NCBI RefSeq assembly: GCF_000283155.1
Contig: NW_004454216.1
Location: 6,703,493 to 6,767,492 of the forward strand
Length of the DNA stretch: 64,000 nucleotides
Reading direction: 5' to 3'
Source: Ceratotherium simum simum
Lineage: Eukaryota > Chordata > Mammalia > Perissodactyla > Rhinocerotidae
The position numbers and the translations under genes were made by a program. Below are positions 57,871-64,000 of this stretch, one piece after another. The number at the start of each line of letters is the position of its first letter. Within the stretch, counting starts at the first letter, position 1. Below the pieces are notes generated by a model. That model was not told the DNA's origin, ran no database searches, and worked only from the letters and a program-made list of their open reading frames with translations.

Positions 57871-59552
57871 AGATCTAGAGGTCCAGTGGGCAGTAGATAT
57901 GTTAGACTGAAGCATGTGTAATAAAACATTACCAGATATACACCTGGATACCAAGGATCTTATAATCACTTATCTAACATTTCCCTACACTGGTTTTCTC
58001 TTAAATTCTCTCCCACTCATGCCCTACACCAATCCACATCCTATCTCCAGCCTTCTTTCTAATTAAAAATATGTATTATTCAACACCTGGGCCCTTTACC
58101 CTGCAGACATGCCTTGATCTCTGTAATAACTGTATACCTCAAAACTGTATGCAGAGAAGTATGTACATGGAGATCACACTGTCAGTGGACTCGAAGCGCT
58201 CATTATTTTAAGAACCTATGGAATGAGCCTGTTTGCATTGTGAACAATGTCCCTAATTTATGTATCCCCTAAGAGTTTTTGTCAGAATTTTTTTGGCACG
58301 CATCCTGTTCATCTGTTAATAACATCAAACCATTGGGATGTTTAAGGAGACCCCTTTTAAAAAATGAGAGGGAAGTCATCTTTATTCTTTTCCTATCCAC
58401 TTGCGGGGAAGGAAACAGGCACTCAGAACTTAAGTTACTCCCTGAGGGCCAGCCTCTCTGTAAGTCAGCCAGCCTACAGAAATGTAACTTTCAATTTTAT
58501 TGTTCTCTTACATTGCTTTTTTTCCCTTGCCTTGAATCGTTTAAAAATGTTTTCTTGCCATACCACTTTTGTCACCTCTCTACCTTGGTAGCTTCATTTA
58601 TTTACCTTTTTATTTTAGAATATTTTGTATCTGTTCTTTCTTCTCCCATTTGAAATTTTCCTGACAGAGGCAGCCTTGGAGTGGAAAGTTTATGTTGGAT
58701 TTATAGTAGTAGTTGTATTCTCTGTTGTCCTGAATTTCTAGAATCTGTGATCGTCAGGGACTTCTCTTTGCTGTGCCTCTTTATTGGCAGTCTCACTTTC
58801 TTTCTTGCGTCTTATCTTGATCCCTCCAAAAAAGCTTCTGCAAAATGTGTCTTTCCCACCAATCATAACGCTACACTGTTAGCGTGTGCCGTCTCTATGG
58901 TAACTGGGACGCATGCCACAAAACCAAGATTACTGGAGCAACCATCGTAGTGGGGAAATCGGCACATGTACTCCTCTGGCACCACGGAAGTTTCCCCATT
59001 GAGACCAGAATCAGACACTACTATTTTCATATGCAGGGCAAGGAAGGGAGCAGAGGAAATGCTATAAACCCAGACTCTCTGCAGGCACACTATTGAGTTG
59101 TGGTGGAATTTTTGAAGTTGATGTTATTTATCATGAATAAAGCTAGACTGGTGTGCAGATCCAGACCAGACATGGGTAAACGGGCCGAATTAGGGGAGGA
59201 CATTCCTGTTTCTTACAGATACATGACTGCTCTCTAAACAAGCTAATTTTACTGAAATTAGGCTATATTCTTAGGTAAGCAGGGAAATTACCAATATGCT
59301 GTAAAAATTATTCACTGCCATTGGAAAGACAGACTTTTCAGGTGGTTTCCCCAGCAACTGCATATCAACCTGGTGGGGGCAAAAGGTGAGAATGGTTGTC
59401 TCTGAACGTGCCTTGGAGCAGGGGCGGTTCTGCTGGGTCATGAAGGGAGTGAGAATGAAGGAAGGAGCCTGTTCCAATTTCTTCCTCTAGGACTGAAATA
59501 TAGGAAGGATCATGCTCCCAGGTCCAGCCCAACAGAAGCAAAGGGCCTTAAG
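57871..59552. other. Unassigned DNA, no gene seen
   Basis: No repeat family recognised. The 124-codon plus frame (58279-58653) is rich in F, L and S with no domain. At about 58888-58905 the sequence gtctctatggtaac carries one good RFX/X-box half site (ggtaac) and one poor one, which is not enough to call. Confidence 0.4.
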
Positions 59553-59769
59553 CAGAGTTTTGCAGCCTTGGCCCTGTGGAGATTTGGAGTCAGATAAATC
59601 TTTGCTGTGTAGAACTATCCTGTGCATTGTAGGATGCTTAGAGCATCCCTGGCCTCTACCCATGAGATGCCAGTAGCAACTTCTCCAGTCTTGACAACCA
59701 AAAATGCCTCTAGACAATGCCAGATGTCCCCTGATGGGGGCAAAACTTGCCCCAGGTTAAGACCCACTG
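59553..59769 (-). mobile_element. MER20 non-autonomous hAT-Charlie DNA transposon, complete
   Basis: 217 bp, essentially the family length of about 219. It runs in reverse from cagagttttgcagccttg through 'ctatcctgtgcattgtagga', 'gcatccctggcctctaccca', 'ttgacaaccaaaaatgcctc' and 'caaaacttgccccaggttaa' to 'gacccactg'. An 8-bp TSD of the size hAT transposases make flanks it: gccttaag (59545-59552) and gcctaaag (59770-59777), one mismatch. MER20 copies have been reported as cAMP/progesterone-responsive enhancers in endometrial cells; whether this copy does anything is unknown. Confidence 0.93.
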
Positions 59770-59827
59770 GCCTAAAGCAAGATGTGGCTTGGGTAAGAAA
59801 AGAGAGTTGGAGAATTCCTTCAAAGGC

Positions 59828-59970
59828 CCAGAATATTCATTCAGTTAGTCCTTCAGCAGGTATTTATTGAGTCCTACTATGTTCCAAGCACTTTCTGTGT
59901 ATCAAGGATACAGGTATGAAGAAAGCAAGTCCCGATCTCCCAGAGCTTCCGTTCTAGTGGGTGTAGCCAC
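59828..59970 (-). mobile_element. LINE2 3' terminus, antisense
   Basis: 'gaatattcattcagttagtc', 'agcaggtatttattgagtcc', 'tactatgttccaagcacttt' and 'agagcttccgttctagtggg' are the L2 end in reverse. Confidence 0.85.
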
Positions 59971-60414
59971 GTGTTTCTGACCGGCTGACCCCTGTCCCTC
60001 CACACAGCCTAACAGCAAAAGCTTCAAGCCAACGGTGGGCCACGAAAACAAAAACACAAGTTCATGTTTGAAGACTCTTTTTCAATTTATGAACCTCAAA
60101 AACGGCTTTAACTTATAAACGAAACTTGGCAAGTGATTAGTTCATATGTTTTAGTTTATAATATGTTTTAATCATTTTGGGTGTTTTCAAAACAAATGGT
60201 GAGATTAGGGTTTTTTTTTTCCCGTCTATTTTTGGCCCCTTTCCTCTGGAGAGTCATTCTCTTGTGTTTAGTTTTGGTGTTCTTAGTATATTTGAAGAAT
60301 GCTTTTAAGTATTTGAAATGTGGACACATGGATGAAAGGAGATGAGGAAGAAGAAACAAGACTCCATGATCCCTGCTCCAACAATTACCCATACTCCAGC
60401 CCCAGAGCTGTGTT
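59971..60414. other. Unassigned DNA
   Basis: No recognised repeat or coding feature between two L2 fragments. Contains a T11-type run near 60212. Confidence 0.4.
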
Positions 60415-60690
60415 CAGGCATCACTTCCTCAAGGAAGCCTCTAACACAGCCCTCAGGGCAAAGCCCCTGACCCACATGCTCTCCTAGCTCTCTTTTTATA
60501 TCCCTATCACAATCATAATTAAGGAATGCACTGTGAAATCAGTTGTTCTGGTGTTTCCCTTTAGAATGTAAGCTCTTTAGGGGTCAGCGCCATGCCCTCT
60601 GTGTCCACAGTTCTCCTATCTTCAGCTCAGGGGCCAGCACACAGTAAGTGCTTAAGAAATATGCATTGAATGACTGACTGATGGGGAAAC
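60415..60690 (+). mobile_element. LINE2 3' UTR, sense
   Basis: 'ggcatcacttcctcaaggaa', 'gcctctaacacagccctcag', 'agaatgtaagctctttaggg', 'ccagcacacagtaagtgctt' and the end 'gcattgaatgactgactg' are in L2 order. Confidence 0.85.
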
Positions 60691-61019
60691 CCAGCTTTTG
60701 GGGTGTCCTTCCCAAACACTTTCAACTTGTGCACTGCCTGTGGATTACTCCACCCTCAGTCTCAGACTTCATGTGTTGATCATGGTTTTGTAGATTTCCC
60801 AAATCATGCTTAAATCAGAAAGTCTAGAGAACAGCTTAAGTTCATTTATCTTAGGGATATTTCAGGCTTTTATAGAGATTGCAGGAATGTAAGGGAAATA
60901 ACAGGGCATAGTATTTAGGAATATTTTGAAGTACTGCTAATGCCCTGAGCATTGTTCAAGAGTTACAGGGTTTAGAGGATAAACGCTTATGATTGTCAGT
61001 ATGGGCATAGAGTGAAATT
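60691..61019. other. Unassigned DNA
   Basis: Nothing recognised in this 330-bp interval between two sense L2 tails. Confidence 0.4.
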
Positions 61020-61180
61020 ATATAATTTATTTACTTATTTTCTTGTTTGATGTCTATTTCCCTCACTAGAATTTAAGTTCCATGAAGGTAGAGAAACTGT
61101 CCTATCAATAACTTTATTTCCTGGAATGGCATTTGACACATAGTAGGTATTCAATAAGTATATGAGGAGTGAATGAGCCA
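61020..61180 (+). mobile_element. LINE2 3' terminus, sense
   Basis: 'tgtctatttccctcactaga', 'atttaagttccatgaaggta', 'acacatagtaggtattcaat' and 'aagtatatgaggagtgaatg' are the diagnostic L2 3' end. Confidence 0.85.
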
Positions 61181-61218
61181 ATTAGCATTCCAATATACTC
61201 AAAGATAGTTTATTTACT

Positions 61219-61445
61219 AAGTATATTGGTTTACTACGGCTGCTATAACAAAGTACCACAGACTGGGTGGCTTAAACAACAGAAATTTATTGTCTTACAG
61301 TTCTAGAGGCCAGACATCCAAGGTCAAAGTCTTAGCTGGGTTGGTTCCTTCTGAGGCCTATAAGAAGGATCTGGTCCATGCCTCTCTCCTAGCTTCTGGT
61401 GGTTTGCTGGCAATCTTTGCTGTTTCTTGGCTTGTAGGAGGGGCA
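61219..61445 (-). mobile_element. MaLR-type LTR fragment (MLT1/MST-like), antisense
   Basis: 'ttactacggctgctataaca', 'aagtaccacagactgggtgg', 'cttaaacaacagaaatttat', 'ttacagttctagaggccaga' and 'ggttggttccttctgaggcc' are the reverse complement of a MaLR LTR 3' half. The other half is missing, and the element breaks off near 61445. No retroviral genes are present. Confidence 0.8.
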
Positions 61446-64000
61446 CCAAACTGTATAGTTTTGTCATTTTTCTCCAGCCTTGCTCAGCAGCCTGGGAGTT
61501 GAGGAGAATGTACATGAACAAGTTCATCTGGGCTAGGTACAGTTGAGAACCATAGTTGAGGGAATTGATGGAGCTGGTAGATGTCTTTAAAGTTAACAAC
61601 CATGAGGGTCCAGGCTGGTAAAGAAGAAATTGGAGATTAATAGTCTAGGAGAAAAGAGAAAACAAAATGAAAATCAAAAAGTCATGGTGAGAAGGTAGAG
61701 TACTTGTTTTCTGGAGCCACATCTATCTCAATAAGGAAGCGTGCCCCTACCACACTTATCTTTTGCCATCAGTCCCAGAGAAACCACAGAAAGTAGACTG
61801 AACCCTTTGGAGGGCATAGACTGGACTCAGAAACATAGCCTAGAAGTCAAGGTTTTATTCCAAACTTTGCCAATAACTTAACTTAAAAGAACTTAATAAC
61901 TTTGCCATCATTACCACCATTATCACAGAATGCTTAGGAAAAGAATGCATTAGGAAAAGAATGTTACCTGTGTATGTAAAAGTAGAAGAAATAGGAATCT
62001 CCCATGGGGCAATGGTGATAATTGACAAGAGGCAAATGTTTTTCCTTTTTGCTTCAGATTCCAAAAGTATACTAATGTTTCCCTCAAAGCATGCTCTTTT
62101 CTTTCTCTTATTTTAAGATCCTCTATTTATTCTGTTAGCGAGTCTCCAGAGCTGGCACCCTTCTTTGGCACTCACTCTCTCTCTCTCTGTGTTTCTTCTT
62201 TCTCCTTGCTTCCTCCTGTCTTTAGGCATTGAATGTTGTCATATGCCTCAGCATCCTTCCCCCACCCAGTGACCAAATAACGTATTCCCATAAGCTCTGT
62301 ACTGGAATTTTTTTCCAAGAAGACACGGCTAAAAAGTTGGTGCTTGGTTACAGAATACTTTCAGGTACCTCACAGAAAACACCATGCAGCTAATCCCTCA
62401 GGCTCTGTGCATTCAGATGAACCTGGGTGTCTCTCTCTGGTATTCATAAGGAGACGCTTCCTCCTGTGGGCCTTGCCTCCATATGTCAGACTGGCAGAGT
62501 AACCAACCATGTTGTTCACTGTGAGATACCATGCTCTAGTTATCCTTTACTTGCTTGAGTGACTGTGATGAACATAATACACAGGATTTAGTAGTTTCCT
62601 AAACCCTTTGAGACTTCCTAAGCACCTTCTCTTAATATTATCTATATATAAGTTCAAAAAATAATTTGGGGGGAATTTCAATACACAACTCTAAAGAAGT
62701 TCCTTTTTCTTTGCAAATATAAATTCTTGTAAAATTCCATTTTTTTTCCTACTCATGATTCTATTATAGCTCTTTCCAGCAATGCTAAAAACCAGCTGGT
62801 CTGGAGATTAATATGACCAGACATGCCATGAATTTTTTAAATCTCAAAAGTCCCAGTTTCTAGTTCTTGGTCAATCAAATATAGGTTGTATTTTCTTGTA
62901 TATATAAATGTACAGTATATTATCATAGTCTTTTCTAAATTCTTTTTTTATTTTTGGTCTCACTGTCCCCTAAAACTGTTCCTAAATTCTTCTTTGTTAT
63001 AAAGAGGCAGAGGAAAGAACCTGAAGAAGGGAGGGGAAAAGAGTATGAAGTGATGGAAAGAGAAAGCATGCTAGGGAGGTAGGGAAACCAATGAGGAGAT
63101 GGAAAAAGGAGTGATTTCCCTTTTCCCTCGTCCCTTCAGAGTGCCTCTATGTTTGGTTTTGATATTCCTCTTACCTAATGCCCCCAAATGACCTCTTCCT
63201 AGCAATTTGTTCTACAAAGAAATATTCCTGTCACTGCCAGCAAATGTCTCCTACCTACCCAACAAAACTCTCCTGCCCAGCAGCTTACCGTCCTCTCCAG
63301 CCTGCCAAACCCCTTACCCGCTGACTCTGGGGTCTTGGACCCCTTGCCATCTGTCCCTCCCTCTCCCTCCCGATGCTGGCCTGGAGAGTGTTAATGGCTG
63401 ACGTAAATCTGAAAAGAACTTAAGCAATAATTTGCTTTTACTTTATTAACATTCAAAATACAAACAGGTAAACTGCACGTTGAATTCATTAATCCTTCTT
63501 CACTATTCAGAAAGATGAAAACTGCATTTTTTAAAGAGAGATTGATTGATGTCACGTACATATTCGTTATTTCTGTTTATGCAAGATAATAAGAGTATTA
63601 ACATGGAGGTAGAACAATGGTATTTATAATACCATCACCCCTGTTTATATAAGAAGGAAATATCTGAAAAGAAATGGGGAGAGAACATTTGCTGCTCTGT
63701 ACACATATTAAGTTCTTCCATTTTTGTTTATAAGGCTTATGAGGAAGAAAAAGTTTAACAAGTTGCGGAGGAGTTAGTGTTCTTTATACTGTGTTCACTG
63801 ACATTGACCTAAGAAAGCTAAGTTCGGAAAAGAGTAAAACGTAATGGAGGGCTACCTCCTTATAAGGAGCATAGGGACTGAGACATGTGCTCCATTAAAT
63901 CCTCTCTGAGACTGAGATTATCTGAGTAAGATTATGACCCTCTTTTGGGTGCTGAAATGTTCTATCCCGCAGAGTAGCGAGTGCTGTGTCTGGGAGACCA
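61446..64000. other. Unassigned DNA, no gene seen
   Basis: Contains a 14-bp duplication (ttaggaaaagaatg at 61934-61947 and 61950-61963) and a short CT run near 62175-62189. A C-rich pyrimidine stretch at 63250-63380 lies just before gctgacgtaaatc (63396-63408), which holds a CRE/ATF-like TGACGTAA. No exon or repeat family is recognised up to the window end. Confidence 0.4.

Noticed and set aside
58279..58653. 124-codon plus-strand open frame with hydrophobic stretches
   Set aside because: Low-complexity F/L/S composition with no domain, and a second frame overlaps it. More likely chance than a membrane protein.
58884..58910. RFX/X-box-like motif (gtctctatggtaac)
   Set aside because: Only one half site (ggtaac) fits. 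The other half departs at two key positions.

Overview
The window is nuclear DNA from a mammal, almost certainly a perissodactyl and most likely a horse or close relative (Equus). The evidence is six SINE insertions of the equine repetitive element (ERE) type. They are tRNA-derived, have recognisable Pol III A and B boxes in the best-kept copies and A-rich tails, and five have convincing target-site duplications (TSDs). A rhinoceros or tapir cannot be excluded, because ERE-like SINEs are shared across the order. There are no operons, ribosome-binding sites, CRISPR arrays or compact ORFs. The sequence is AT-rich, CpG-poor and has no CpG island.

I find no protein-coding gene, rRNA, tRNA or recognisable exon. 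The longest open frames (166, 138, 131, 125 and 124 codons) either lie in old transposons or have low-complexity, intron-like composition. The window therefore reads as intergenic DNA or the inside of a large intron. Nothing in it identifies the locus.

Layout: 1-8.4 kb is mostly unassigned DNA with one ERE and MIR/L2 fragments. 8.4-13.65 kb is one long, decayed antisense LINE-1, interrupted by a TTCC microsatellite and an ERE. 13.7-20.9 kb holds MIR, L2, a sense L1 3' end, a MER5A DNA transposon and a C-rich tract. 20.9-27.6 kb has a TG microsatellite, a degenerate minisatellite of about 40-bp units and a MaLR-type solo LTR. 27.65-28.5 kb is an antisense L2 split by the youngest-looking ERE1. 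28.5-35.4 kb is largely unassigned. 35.47-36.10 kb has two EREs in opposite orientation about 75 bp apart. 36-53 kb is unassigned DNA with L2, MIR, one ERE, one unassigned ancient repeat and a good CTCF-like motif at 51.63 kb. 53.2-57.9 kb is an L2 block that includes a 2.6-kb sense L2 covering much of ORF2 and the 3' end. 59.55-59.77 kb is a complete MER20 with an 8-bp TSD. 60-61.5 kb has L2 tails and a MaLR LTR fragment, and the rest is unassigned.

There are no genes to relate to each other. What can be read is the order of insertions: L2/MIR first, then L1M, MER5A, MER20 and MaLR, then ERE. I saw no evidence of an undescribed biological system. The observations most worth checking are the CTCF-like site, the inverted ERE pair, the nested young ERE1, the minisatellite and one short signal-peptide-like reading frame. 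Repeat family names and edges come from recognition by eye, not from a database search, so edges are approximate unless a TSD is given.
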